Positions 43,711 through 56,788 of a DNA stretch of 64,000 nucleotides are shown here, piece after piece. The number at the start of each line of letters is the position of its first letter. Position 1 is the first letter of the stretch. This DNA comes from Tritrichomonas musculus. Lineage: Eukaryota; Parabasalia; Tritrichomonadida; Tritrichomonadidae. The notes under the pieces were generated by a model. That model was not told where the DNA came from, made no database searches, and was given only the letters and a program-made list of their open reading frames with translations. The position numbers were made by a program, and so were the translations under genes. The stretch spans positions 5,642,001 to 5,706,000 of the forward strand of contig JAPFFF010000001.1 in the NCBI GenBank assembly GCA_039105265.1, read 5' to 3'.

Positions 43711-46700
43711 ATGAGTGCTGAAGCATTAACCCAAAAATACGTTACTCAGATGAAATCTATTCAAGAATCACTGCTTGATTTTTTAGAAAGCGATGATGAG
43801 CAAAGCGATCTCAAAAAAACAATTAATTTATTAACTGAACAAAATATTAGATCAAATAAACAAATATTTAAATCATTTCTTTATCTATTATTGAAAATAT
43901 CCAAAAACTATCACCATTCCGCTAGTTTTTACCCAAAAATCGATCAAATTTTCACTCAAATAAAAGACGATATTAAAAAAAATTTTTCAAACTCTGAAAT
44001 TTTCAGAATTTTCAAAAGCCACAAGCGCATTCTTCTTTATCTTTTAGAGAACAATATTATAATACCAGATAAATCAATAGCTCTCGCCATATCATCACCT
44101 AAATATTATAAACGTTTTTATCCACAATTTTTCTATCCAGAATTTGAACCTTTTTTCACCGCAACGATACTTCAAAAAATGAAAAATCAAAATCCAGATA
44201 TTTTTGAAATGGAAATTGAAACGTTTAAAGAAAAAAGAAGAATTGGAGAAAATGACAGTTATATTTGCCAACTCATTCGTGATGACTCAGTTGTAGAATT
44301 TGTTACATTTGTCACCGAAAAAATGTTTCACTTTCTGGAATAATTCCTCTTTCAATTTTTGAGACGAATTCAATGCTATTACAAAATATGCAGACAACAT
44401 TAATTGAATATGCTTCTTTCTTTGGATCAATTCAAGTCTTTCAATTTTTGAAAGTAAACAAAGCTCCATTATCACAGAATATGCAGAAATATGCAATTCA
44501 TGGAAAAAATGCCGAATTAATTCACATTCTAGAAGGAAATAACGTTGAAGATGATAATGATAAGTTTGTTGCTCTTTATGTTGAATCAATTAAATGTCAT
44601 CATATTGACATTATGAATTATTTTAAAGACAATTTTGTTGAAAGTAAAATGGTTTATGCTTTTCTGTCCGACAGTTACAGGTATTTCAATTTTATTGAAA
44701 TTGAAAACAATGGATACTTGCCTGATAATTTTAAAGGTTCGAGCTTTATCATAACACTTTGCGAATTTAAATATTCATTTCTTGTCTGCTCTTTATTAAA
44801 TTGCCCAGATTTGGATGTTAACAAATATACAGTTTTTCTTTTATTTTTATGATTAATTTAATTTCAATTTATTAGTTTTTTTAATATGAATCTTTTAAAT
44901 GCTGCAACTAAAAATTGTGATTTAGAAATTATCAAAATTATTATAACAAAGAATGATATTGATGTAAATGAAAAGATGCAAATAATTCAAATACAATTGT
45001 TTTTTATTCAATTTTGAATTGGAAATTGAATAATATTTTATGATTTTATATTTTCATGATATTTTCAATCAATTGTTTTTTTTAATCAAATTTTATTTTA
45101 TTTTAAATAAAGCAATAATACACACTGCTGCTGAAAATGGCGTATTTGAAGTTATACAATATTTATTAACATTAGAGAATATCGATGTAAATAATAAAGG
45201 AATTTATCAATTAATTTATTTTTAATATAATTTATGAATGAATATTTTAGTCATTATGTTTCAGAATTTCATTTTAATAAAGTGATTTCTTTTGATGTAT
45301 TCATGGTATTTTAAAATTTTAATTTTGATGATATTTTGATCTATTTTATTTTCATAACGTTTTAATTCAAATTGTTATATGAAATTTGAAAATAAATTTT
45401 TTTTCAATGATATTTTATTGAAAAAATTCTGATGAAAAAACAGCTTTGCATATTGCTGTTGAAAATAGAAATGTTGAAATTGTTAAACTTTTGTTATCTC
45501 ATCCAAATATCGATGTTAATGACAAGAGAATTTTGATCTCAAAATATTAATATTATTTCAAAACACCTCTTTTTTCATGAAATTTTACATATGTTTAGCC
45601 AATATTGTTTATTTTAAATACTGTTTTAAATAATACTATTTTTTATAACATTTTAAATTTGATTTTTTTACAGTAGCATTCATAAAAAACTATTTTGTAT
45701 TTCATTCCAAATTTATCAATTTTTTTGGCATTACAAAAAGCTTTTATTGATAAAATTTTAAATATTTTTGTTTTATATCATTTCATAAAAGTGCAATTTT
45801 TATCATGTTCTAAATATATGTATTTTCTATTGGAATTATATTTAGCAATTATAATGAAATTCTAATTATGAAATATTTATAAAACTACATTACATATCGC
45901 AGTTGAAAAAGACAGTGCTGATATTGTAAAACTTTTATTATCACATCCAAAAATTGACGTAAACATTAAATCAATTCCAATAAATTATTTGATTTGATTA
46001 CTATTTTTAACTTTGATAGAATTTAAAAAATCTAAGTTTTCATGTAATTTCTAAACCTATTTTATTGATCATATTCAAACAAATGATTTTTTTCAATAGA
46101 ATTCAGTATTCAAAAATTAAATGAAGTTTTCAATTATTATAGAAATATAATTTCAAATAAAAAATTGAATGAAATTGAAAATTTATAGTTTTGAATGAAA
46201 TTTGATCTTTAATGATTTTGATATAATTTTAAAAATTTGAAAATTCAATAAAACAGCTTTATATATAGCAGTTGAAAAAGCAAACGTTGAAATTACAAAA
46301 CTGTTATTATCACATGATGGAATTGATGTTAATGAAAAATATATTTTAAAATCAAAGATATATGAATATAATTGCCAAATCATGGCTTTTTCATTCAATT
46401 GATAGCAATAGATTTATATCAAATTTTGAATGTAATTTTTGTTTTAATTCAATTCCAGATTAATTATTTCAATCATATTAAAGTTATCATTTTTTTGACA
46501 TAATTCAAACATTATGATTTCAATGAAATTCAAAAAAGAGAATTTTTTTATAACATTTGATTGATTTTTTCAATAACATTTAACTTTTTTGTTTTATTAC
46601 GTTTATAAAACAGTCAGACCAAAAATTTTAAAAAAACTAAAAATTTTCTAATGAAATTTATCAATAATATTCATAATACACCATTACATTTAGCTGTTAA

Positions 46701-46903
46701 ACGCAAAAACATTGAAATTATTAAACTTTTGTTAAGCAATAAAGATATAAACATCAATTTAAAGGATGACATTTTTACGTGATAACTTTAACAAAGTTGT
46801 TGTTTTGTATTTCATGATGACATCTAAATGTTTATGAAAGAAGCCACTCGAATCTACAAAAGATAAGGAAATTATTCAATTATTCACCAACTTTAATCAT
46901 TAA
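43711..46903 (+). pseudogene. DUF3447/ankyrin-repeat gene, interrupted: repeats separated by non-coding spacers
   Basis: The first frame (43711-44343, 210 residues) is the helical N-terminal half of trichomonad DUF3447 proteins. A one-base shift near 44340 moves it into the frame that reads IIPLSIFETNSMLLQNMQTT and LIEYASFFGS (DUF3447 core) up to about 44828. Then come six isolated ankyrin units of about 90 bases each, at 44886-44978, 45110-45200, 45437-45525, 45880-45971, 46250-46339 and 46674-46770 (for example TALHIAVENRNVEIVKLLLS then HPNIDVN). A terminal stub (EIIQLFTNFNH, stop at 46903) closes the array. Spacers of 70-350 bases are AT-rich with stops. They lack the canonical trichomonad intron ends (GTATGT...ACTAACACACAG). 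Either the gene is decaying through insertions, always at the same loop of the repeat, or unusual introns are present. Intact relatives are protein-binding solenoids of unknown role. Confidence 0.75.
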
Positions 46904-48176
46904 CTTGCCAATGATTCTTTTAACTAAAAATAACTAATTTAACATTATTTAGAAAGTGTTTTCACCAACTTTAAAATTACTTCAACTTTTTTTGTTTTTA
47001 TTTTTTTTATATGAAACTTATATGATTTATTTAATTGATATTAAGGAATATGTTTGCACATTTAATGAAGCCTAATACCATTTTTTTAGTAAATCATTAA
47101 ATTGCAAATTAACTAATGAGTGTTGTTAATAGCTTTTGTATAGCCAAGAAAGATGCTTCTATACATGACATAAAATGTTTTTCAAAAATACAATAATTAT
47201 GATTGATTGTATCTATAACTAGAAAAAATAGTTTTTCATAAAATAAGATCTCGAAAAAAAAATTACATTACAGATTAATTGAAAGCTTTGTTCTTCATTT
47301 TATAAACATTAATTCATCCGCTCATTCACAAATGGCTGACATTTTTGATTTTTAAAGGTCAAAATTTGGCCTTTTTTTATCCTCAACAATTATCATCTCG
47401 AATAAATTAGATATACTTGAAAGAAATATTTATGGAACAGGAAAATATAGAATGTATAATGAATTAAGCTAATAATAATAATAATAAAAAACAATATATT
47501 AGTTAATTGAATGATAAAAAATTTTTAAAAAACTGATATATTTTTTTTGAATAACATGTCACGATAACTTTGTTGGTTCGCCATTTATGAATCAATCGAT
47601 GAAATTAAATAAAAACAATATTTTGAAAATAAGTTTATATTAATCTTTATTTTTAATATATGGATTAGAATAAAACTCATATTTTTCCTCTCTCTTTAAA
47701 ATTAAAATTTTGACAATTTTTAGGCGGTTGGATTATCTATTGAAATTTTTTTATTTTTGATCAAGAATGCTTTCAAATTATAAAAGAAGAATCTTCAAAC
47801 AGCAATTTGGATGAATTTGATATTTTGATCGAAGATTTTCCCCAAATGAATAGAGTCCCCTATTGGATTCGTTGCTTTTGATTATCATTTCTTCTAACAG
47901 CAAAGTTTTCATTTATAAAATGAAAGGAATATCAATTTGATTTAAACCTTATTCCGTTTTTTTTTTTTACACAAATTAATGTCTCAATTATTTGTAAAAT
48001 CCTAAACTTTTGATATTGAAGTATACTATAGTTTTGGCTATTACCAAGAATACACCGCAGCCCTCCCCAGGAGCTCCACTCGCACTACTCCAAGGTTTTC
48101 AACCATATCAAATACTTTAAGCGGAACACAATAGACCAAAAAAATTTGAATTAAATTATATTCAGGAAGATATAAA
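46904..48176. other. Intergenic region, 1.3 kb, with a GC-rich patch
   Basis: Mostly AT-rich and empty, with a few TAA trinucleotide copies near 47471. The patch at about 48048-48126 (CCGCAGCCCTCCCCAGGAGC and onward) is strikingly GC-rich against its surroundings. It may be a structured RNA or an old gene fragment; I could not identify it. Confidence 0.4.
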
Positions 48177-48458
48177 ATGCCCCAGCCTATTCTAGTTAAA
48201 ATAACAATAAGTGAAGGTTTTTCAATTAAAATGATATTCTTTCCTGACAAAGTTCAAGAGATAATCGATAAAAAGAATTACTCGCTTTTGAAAATTGTCA
48301 AAAATATAACAATTAAACTGCATGTACAAGGTCATATTAACGACAAAAATGCGAAAGTTGATATAATAAGAGAGGTAGAAATGAGAGGTACAGTTCGAGG
48401 CGATCTTAAATTGTTTGAAACACATGATTGCAACATAAATCCGACTGTTAATAATTGA
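48177..48458 (+). CDS. Small unidentified protein (93 residues)
   Basis: An open frame with normal protein composition: MPQPILVKITISEGFSIKMI, then a Lys/Ile/Val-rich middle that alternates like beta strands. Not recognised. No membrane segment or signal peptide. It follows the GC-rich patch directly. Sequence beyond its stop up to about 48880 has no further frame, so it could be a fragment of a decayed gene. Confidence 0.3.
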   Translation: MPQPILVKITISEGFSIKMIFFPDKVQEIIDKKNYSLLKIVKNITIKLHVQGHINDKNAKVDIIREVEMRGTVRGDLKLFETHDCNINPTVNN

Positions 48459-49579
<1,121 letters not shown>

Positions 49580-49806
49580 ATTTTCTATTAATCATGCGAT
49601 TTTATTAAATAAACAAATATTTTTACTACTGCACTTATTAACTATTCAATCGATACATGAAAAATCAAAACATTTAATACTGTTTTTGTCAAAAAATAAA
49701 TCAAATACAAACAAAAATATAATTGCCAAAGAATGTTTTAAATATCCGAAGAATTTTCATATCCGAAGAATTTTTAAATCCGTAGAATAATTAACTAATC
49801 AAATAA

Positions 49807-51195
49807 TTACGATTCATTCAAATTGTTGTTTAAAACTCCAATTGAAATAGAATCGCGAATAATTGTTTTTTTTACAATCTGAGAAGATCTCCTTGGGTTT
49901 GTAACAAATTTGGTGTTCAGACTTGATTTTAATCTATTTTCAGATTTCATTGGATTAATTTTCTTAATGGTCGTATAATGCAAATTTGGTTGAACGAAAG
50001 AGAAACAAAAAGGAATTTTTTTCAAGTTTGTATTCAAAGGTTCAACTTTATAATAAACGGCTTCACTTTTTTCAAGTCGTTTAATTGGAGGAAAAGTTGT
50101 TATCTGTATTATATCATCATTTTGAAAAAGCTGAAGAACAGAAGAACAATTGTCTTGGTATTTTTTATCAAAAGCTGATGAAGAAAAGACGGTTATGCAT
50201 TGATCATCAAAGCTTTTAATCAGTCCATTTTGTGAATATTGGTTTGAACGAATTATTCTATTTAAAGAATTTTCATTCAAAAAATTTGAAACACATTCTC
50301 TATTGAAGAAGTTCCCTCGTCCACTTGCTTTTTTATCAAATAAATAATGAACATTGTGAAATGGTTCACTCCAAAGAAGATCAGAAAGAAGTTGGTTGTC
50401 TTCAAAATTGTATATTGGTCGATCTATCATTGTATTTAAACTGTCGATTTTAGTAAATAATGGACTCAAACCTCCGTGTACACAAAATGTTGTTTTGTTT
50501 ACAATTGCTCCAATAGGCAAATATGAAAAAGTTTTAATAAAAGCATGATAAAGCTTACTTGTGTATTTATAAAAATTCAAATTTTTGCAGTTTGAATAAT
50601 ATTCGTCATACTGATTTATTTGGCTTGGATCATTTTCATTATTGTTTGTTCTGATAGTTTTTTTTGAGCTATGAGAATTACATATTTCATCTTTAAATCC
50701 ATATTGACTGCACATTGAATCAAATTCATGACTTCCTCGAATGAGATAAAATTTATTGGGATACATAACTTTCAAAGCAAATAAAAGTGTCATACACTCT
50801 AACGAAAAGTTTCCATGATTAACATAATTGCCAAGAAATAACACTTTTTGATCATTTAATTGAACAAATTTTAAAATCCTTAATAAATCATGAAAGTTTC
50901 CATGAATATCTCCAACTATAATTACATCATCATTTATGTCAAGGATATTACTTTCATTCATTAATGTTTCCTGAGCCTCTGAACAGAGATCAACCAATAA
51001 TTTCTCATCAAAAGAAGGAATGAGGTTTCCATTTTTTGTTTGGCAGCCAACTTGGAGAAGTTTTTCTAAAGGGCTTGTATATATAAAAGAATAAGAAGAG
51101 AGGATGTATTCCGCAGACTTCAACATATATTTTTTTGATATGAACCAAAATTTTAAATAATTATTTATCATTTTACCAAGTGAAAATTTTTGCAT
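49807..51195 (-). CDS. PPP-family Ser/Thr phosphatase-like protein with degraded active site
   Basis: A 462-residue protein with the PPP fold from about residue 60 to 390. Signatures in order: GDIHG near 95 (intact), GNYVNHG near 121 (family GDYVDRG: both Asp are Asn, Arg is His), GSHE near 154 (family GNHE), VHGGLS near 239 (intact), LLWSEP (family LLWSDP), SGRGNFF (family RGRG), and RSNQ near 316 (family R-His at the metal-binding position, here Asn). PPP enzymes hold two metals through Asp, Asn and His residues, several of which are replaced here. I therefore infer a pseudophosphatase, perhaps a binding or regulatory protein. An insert of about 35 residues follows GFKDEICN. The basic Ser/Asn-rich C-terminal tail (to residue 462) is unique. 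The frame is intact over its length, so it is likely under selection. Confidence 0.85.
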   Translation of the reverse strand: MQKFSLGKMINNYLKFWFISKKYMLKSAEYILSSYSFIYTSPLEKLLQVGCQTKNGNLIPSFDEKLLVDLCSEAQETLMNESNILDINDDVIIVGDIHGNFHDLLRILKFVQLNDQKVLFLGNYVNHGNFSLECMTLLFALKVMYPNKFYLIRGSHEFDSMCSQYGFKDEICNSHSSKKTIRTNNNENDPSQINQYDEYYSNCKNLNFYKYTSKLYHAFIKTFSYLPIGAIVNKTTFCVHGGLSPLFTKIDSLNTMIDRPIYNFEDNQLLSDLLWSEPFHNVHYLFDKKASGRGNFFNRECVSNFLNENSLNRIIRSNQYSQNGLIKSFDDQCITVFSSSAFDKKYQDNCSSVLQLFQNDDIIQITTFPPIKRLEKSEAVYYKVEPLNTNLKKIPFCFSFVQPNLHYTTIKKINPMKSENRLKSSLNTKFVTNPRRSSQIVKKTIIRDSISIGVLNNNLNES

Positions 51196-53870
51196 AAATA
51201 TCTTCTTTTATAATTATAATAACTAAAATAATATTATTAATTTTAATTTACAAATAAATATTTTATAAATATAAAGTTTTGTAAATCAAGTTAAATTGTT
51301 TAAAGGAAAGATAATTTGTAAAATATTTTTTTATAGTGATCATTTTAAAAATATTTATATTTTTTATTCATTGAAACTTTCTATTTTTTGAATTCTCTCA
51401 AAAGTGATTTTATTATCATAGTTTTTTACTAAATTTTATTAAAAAACGATCTGTATTTATATTATAATTATATTAATATATTTTATATTTATATAAAATA
51501 TTTTTTCATTTGAAAATATGAAAATATTATAACTATTACCAAATCAAATAAGTATTTTAGTAAATATCTATTATATAAATTGCATTGAATACGTTAAGCT
51601 TATATCCAGATAATCAATTCAAAATATGATTATATTTTTATATAAAATTATAATTGAAAAATTGATAAGCTTGTTTAGCACATATGAACTCAAAATAAAT
51701 ACAATATAAATAAACATCAAAATAGAATACGATTATCCTGATGCTTTGCTTTAGTAATATTTGATTTTTTTCTAAAAATACTAAAACGTTCAATTTGGAT
51801 AATCTATCAAGAGGTATATATTCAAATGTATAAGTTCAAATTAAATTGTTTCATCAATAAAACTGGCTTTTTTATTTGACTGAAAATGATTTATAATGAG
51901 CTTTTTTAAAAAACTCTTTGCCAAAGCATTCTAAAAAAAAGTTTTTGAGAAATCAACTTTGCATAATGTCTGGAATCAGTTGATTAGAGTTACTATTTTA
52001 AAAAATAAATGAACTAAAAGAAAAAAAATGAGATGACTAATTAGCTTTAAAATGTTGAAAAATATTAGACAAAGAATACATTCCCACAAAATCAAAAAAT
52101 AATATCAAATAGTCAATACCTTGTTATTTATATCGAAATAATACTGCTTTTTTCATCTATATAATAGAATTTTACTGATATAGACAAAAGTTAAGACAAG
52201 CAATTAGCAATAAATTTCCCAAACCTTAAAAAATCTCAGTTATTACTCTAATATTTTTTAAAATATGGTAAAACTTTGTATATAATACTGAAAAAAATTG
52301 GTTTTATGAACAATAATTCATGAAAACTAAGTATTTTATATTGAAAAATGAAATAATTTAGGATGAAATGCCAAATTTAGAAATTATTTTAAAAATATAT
52401 GATTATATGTTTGTATAAATACAAAATTAAAATAAATACTTTTAATTTGGCTTTAATTATTCAAGGGTGTAGAAAAAAATTGTATTCGTATAGAATATTT
52501 TGAGAGAGCTATTCAAATTAATTGAAAGACCATTCAAAATGATCCAAAAAAAAAGCATTTTATATGATCACAAAAGAAAAATGGTAACTAACCAAATAAG
52601 CAATTGTTCGTAAAATAATCTGAATTTTATTTTCATCAAAAGAACTTCTAGAAAGAATGAAAATTTAATAATTTCAAAAAAATAAAAAATTCATGGATTT
52701 GGTTTTGCTTTATTTAAAGGGAAAAATCAAAAAGAGTAAAAACAAAGTATACATACATAAATAACTGATTATTTCCAGCTTAATGGATCAATTAATATAC
52801 GACTAAAATCGTTAGACATGAAATTAGAGCCATTTAAAAAAAGACCGCTAAAAAAGCTAAATCTTCATAGGTTCCGATCAAAATAAAAGTTTGTAAAGTA
52901 TATTCAAGTATAAAATTGGATAATTAATTACTACATCCGCCAAAAACGTCGATAGCATTTAAAGATATCATTTCGATTTTGAGGTTTTTAATAAAAAAAA
53001 GTGATCTTTTGTTCCAAATGAATTCATAAAACCATGCACTTGTTGTTGCACGGGTTTATTTGCAATATAAGGGCTAGAATTTGTGGAATAAAAAAATAAA
53101 AATTTTAATAAAAAAATATTGATAGGATTTTATTCAATATTTTAGTTTTTGTATATATTTTAACAATGATAATTAATTTCTATTTATAAAGTATTTATAT
53201 GATATATATATATTGAATAAATATTATAATAATGATATAAAATTATATATTTCATTTATTAACTAATATATTAACATTCAATTTTTTGATATAGCTCATA
53301 AAAAGTGATTTTCATCCTACTACTCCCTCAAATGATTTCTAATATTTTGAAAGAAAACTTAATTTTATTTTTACCATTTTTACAATAAACATATAAAATA
53401 TCAAATTCAGTATATTAATAATAAAATAACTTATTATTAGCTCAAAATTTCAATTTTGTATTTTTTTGTACATTCAGAAAAAATGAGAACATTTTTGCAA
53501 TCTTTAATTTATAAATATAGCTGGGATGGCGGAACAAATTTTAATAATATTGTGTATTATTAATAGTTATTATGTATTGAATTTAAATATTTATTATTAA
53601 GCTTATTCATCATTAAATGGTTTTCTTTGAGTTACCACACCCATTTATAAAGCAAAATTTTGAAAAAAATATTGTGAAGAAAAACGTTAATATTTTCAAA
53701 AGGCTACGCAATGCATAAATTCAAAACATATATTTACTTAAAGCTTATTAAAATAATATGAAATACATAATTAACAGGGAAAAAATAGTGACATCATATT
53801 TATATTCAAAAAAATTCAATGATTATTCGTTGTTTTTTTTAAAAAAATCCAAATATTTCAAATTAATATA
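51196..53870. other. Intergenic region, 2.7 kb
   Basis: A long AT-rich stretch with no frame I can support and no clear repeat. A short palindromic patch lies around 53038-53056. Confidence 0.5.
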
Positions 53871-54215
53871 ATGCCTAGAAAATCTTCAATCAAAAGGTTC
53901 AAGCAAATAATTATCCAGGTAGGTCCACATATTGAAACGTTTGAACTTGATTCGCAAGAAAACATGATCAATACAAAAGAAGAAAGAGAGAAAAAAATTA
54001 ATCGTATTAAAAGAAATATTCGTAAAGCTACACATTATAATCAGAAAGAAGATAAAATAATGGAAACAATACCAGAAGAGGAACCTTCTCAATCTGATTT
54101 TTTACTAAATCAAAACCCAACTACAAATGATGATGATCTATTTGATAAAGTTTTTTTCAATTGCGATGTATTGGATAAATATGATATTGATATTGGAAAT
54201 TTTACAATTTGGTGA
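53871..54215 (+). CDS. Small unidentified protein, paralogue A of a convergent pair
   Basis: A 114-residue protein. The first 30 residues (MPRKSSIKRFKQIIIQVGPH, then IETFELDSQEN) closely match those of the opposite-strand gene at 54452-54844. A charged helical stretch (KEEREKKINRIKRNIRK) follows, then an acidic C-terminus (NPTTNDDDLFDKVFFNCDVL). Basic head, helix and acidic tail recall small DNA-binding or regulatory proteins, but no known domain is recognised. The two genes converge with a 236-base gap, so they arose by inverted duplication. Confidence 0.55.
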   Translation: MPRKSSIKRFKQIIIQVGPHIETFELDSQENMINTKEEREKKINRIKRNIRKATHYNQKEDKIMETIPEEEPSQSDFLLNQNPTTNDDDLFDKVFFNCDVLDKYDIDIGNFTIW

Positions 54216-54451
54216 TGCATATCTGCCAATATAATTATAAATCCTGATACCCAAATGTTTTATTATTATTATTAAAATAAAATTCTTAATTAAATTTGTT
54301 ATCTCAATTCTTTTAGTAAATATGTTGATATTTTTTATTCCTAAAAAAAAAAAAAAAAAACAAAATACAAAATATTAAAAACGCTAAAGACAATTTTAAT
54401 TCTTTAACAATTAAAATTTGATTACAACTTGTCCGTAAACAATGTTTTTGG

Positions 54452-54844
54452 TTATTTATACAATTCAAAATTATTCTCATTGATGCAATCAAATTCTTGA
54501 TTATCAAAATCAGCTTCCAAAAATATATTTTCACAAGGAATACACAAGTCAACAAAATCTGTGGTATTTAAAATTAATTTTTGATCATTATTATTATTAT
54601 CATCAACAAATATTTCATCTTGATCAATCTGAGTAAAATCTGTAAATGGCATTTCAATTGAAGGAAAATTCAATGATGCATTTTCTTCTTCCTGCATTTT
54701 TTGTTTAACTTTTTTAATTTTTTCATTTCTTTGTTCAGCTGAATGCTTCAAATTTTCTTTTTCATCAAGCTCAAACACTTCTATATGGTCACCAACTTGA
54801 ATTGTGATGCTAGTGATCCTTCTAATAAAGGATGCTTTCGGCAT
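54452..54844 (-). CDS. Small unidentified protein, paralogue B of a convergent pair
   Basis: A 130-residue protein beginning MPKASFIRRITSITIQVGDH then IEVFELDEKENLK, the same start as its convergent partner at 53871-54215. The middle is a charged helix (EQRNEKIKKVKQKMQEEE). The C-terminus is acidic with Asp/Asn runs (FVDDNNNNDQK) and Phe/Asp motifs that could act as an activation-type tail. Function unknown. Shared N-terminus but diverged tails imply selection on the N-terminal segment. Upstream on its own strand TCATTTG at about 54856-54862 resembles an initiator with one mismatch. Confidence 0.6.
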   Translation of the reverse strand: MPKASFIRRITSITIQVGDHIEVFELDEKENLKHSAEQRNEKIKKVKQKMQEEENASLNFPSIEMPFTDFTQIDQDEIFVDDNNNNDQKLILNTTDFVDLCIPCENIFLEADFDNQEFDCINENNFELYK

Positions 54845-56018
54845 TTTGCTAAATACAAATGAAAATTTTATGCTTTCAAAATATTTGATAACAATCTCAA
54901 GTCAATATGAAATGATGCTTTTTCTCTACAAAAATTTTATTGAATTCGAACTCATTTTTTTTTGGATTTGATGCTTTTTTATTTGCACATTTATAATTTA
55001 ATTATTTTTAAAATTTTTACTGTTATTGTTTTTAAAGAAAAAGTGGTGAAATTAATTTTTAAGAGTGAACATCGGCCAAATAACATATTAAAAAAAAGGT
55101 TCGCGGCGAAATTTGAAATAAATTTATCTTTTTAAAAAATGAATAGTAAACATAATAAATTTAATAATATGTTAAATCTAAAATATGGGGATTAAAATCT
55201 TTTTCTGCAATTACTGAGATTGAGATTTAATATTTGGCGGGATTATAATGTAAACCTTTGAAAAATTACCGTGCTTTTATTAAAAATATAAACAAAAATA
55301 TTTAAAAAACCAAAATTATCTATATAATATTGTTAAAATAGTCAAATATATTCCGAAATTCAATGAAAATAGATCATGATCAAAGAATTTACCTATTTTC
55401 GTCGGAAATATTCGATGAAAATACAGGTAAGCTTAATTATCGTTTGAATAAGCTTAAATATCATTTGCAATAATAAAATAAATCATTATATATTTTTAAA
55501 TATCATATTTGTTTATGAAATTTCTGAAAATAGATTGAATATGCAGACTGATAAAAAAAATTAATTTAAAAACTAATTTTCTATTAGTTTATGAATGATT
55601 ATGTAGGAATAATCTAGTATATATGACAAATCAATGAGATAAAAAAAATGTCATTTTATTTATTTATAACAAAATGAATTAAATGAAACAAGATGATTAA
55701 ACATCTAAATAAAGTGAATTTGATTGTTGTAAATTAGTTGATATTACCAATTACTTGCATATTTTAAATTAAATTTTTATTTTTTAAAATTAAATGAAAA
55801 ATAAAGTATTCAAATTTCAAATAATTTTAATATTCATTTATAGTTTAATCTGTGATAAAATATTAGCTTAAATTCTAAAATATTTTTTATTCAATGTATA
55901 CTGCAAAAATTATCAAAATTAAAGTTTTTTTTTAAAAAAAACTTTCATTGAAAAATATCCATTCGAAAAAAAAAAAATGAAAATCAATAATATTTATGTT
56001 TAATTAAATAAAAAATTA
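54845..56018. other. Intergenic region, 1.2 kb
   Basis: AT-rich without a gene. The hAT-type element starts right after it. Confidence 0.5.
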
Positions 56019-56026
56019 GCTTTAAT

Positions 56027-56788
56027 CAGGGTTGTGTATCGATCCTCTCCGGTAGCGGTTATTTTCCCGGTAAAATATCGATATTACCGGCTCTAACCGC
56101 CGGTAACAGTATTTATCGATAAAAAACCGAAGTATCGATACAAAAGTGGAGAATTTATATCGAATGTCAGGTTTTTTGTCGGTATTTTTTTAACAAAAAA
56201 TGTATCGGATTCATTTAAAGATGATTAAAAAAATTTATAAGGTTCTAATGAATATTGTTAATTCTCTTTAATTACATATTTTACAACAAATAATTATCAT
56301 AATAATTGAATAATCAATGGTTTCTGAAATATCGTAAATTTAATCATCTTTATGTCAATTTCTATTTGTAGATAAATATAACATTCCATAACTATTGAAT
56401 TAACTATTAATATGAGAAAGTACATAATATATATAAATTTTATTGTTTTTAATGATAATAATGATATCGAAAATTTGGATTGTTTAATGAAAATGAATAT
56501 GACGAGATTTCTGAAGAAGAAAGACAATAATATACTTTTTATAGGCTAGTAATTATATTTATAATTAAAATTTTTATTTAAAATTAAATAATCAAATGTT
56601 TTAATATTTTTATTCATTATTTATTAATAAAATTTATATATTAAAATACCGTATCGATACTGATAAAAAGTATTATAAAGTACTTTTTTATCGATACTAA
56701 AAAATACCGAGCAAAAAAGTATCGATATTTACCGAATACCGATACTTCTTCGGTAACCGGTATTTAATCGTATCGATAAACAACGCTG
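56027..56788. mobile_element. Non-autonomous hAT-type DNA transposon
   Basis: The element is 762 bases, with inverted ends CAGGGTTGTGTATCGAT and (complement of right end) CAGCGTTGTTTATCGAT. A perfect 8-base target duplication GCTTTAAT lies on each side (56019-56026 and 56789-56796). The CAGNGTTG-type end and 8-base duplication are the hallmarks of hAT elements. The subterminal regions are packed with TATCGATA and CCGGTA words in both orientations, likely transposase-binding sites. The centre is AT-rich with no credible gene. Confidence 0.88.

Noticed and set aside
44887-46770. Canonical trichomonad introns between the ankyrin beads
   Set aside because: No GTATGT donor or ACTAACACACAG acceptor is visible at any of the bead edges.
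48048-48126. 5S rRNA on the minus strand
   Set aside because: A few bases resemble the 3' half of 5S rRNA, but the conserved internal promoter region could not be found.
48041-48250. Minus-strand 69-codon frame over the GC-rich patch
   Set aside because: Overlaps the start of the plus-strand 93-residue frame and has no recognisable domain; kept only as a GC-rich patch.
56297-56527. A 76-codon minus-strand frame inside the hAT-type element
   Set aside because: Low-complexity Ile/Phe/Lys frame from AT-rich DNA, with no transposase motif.
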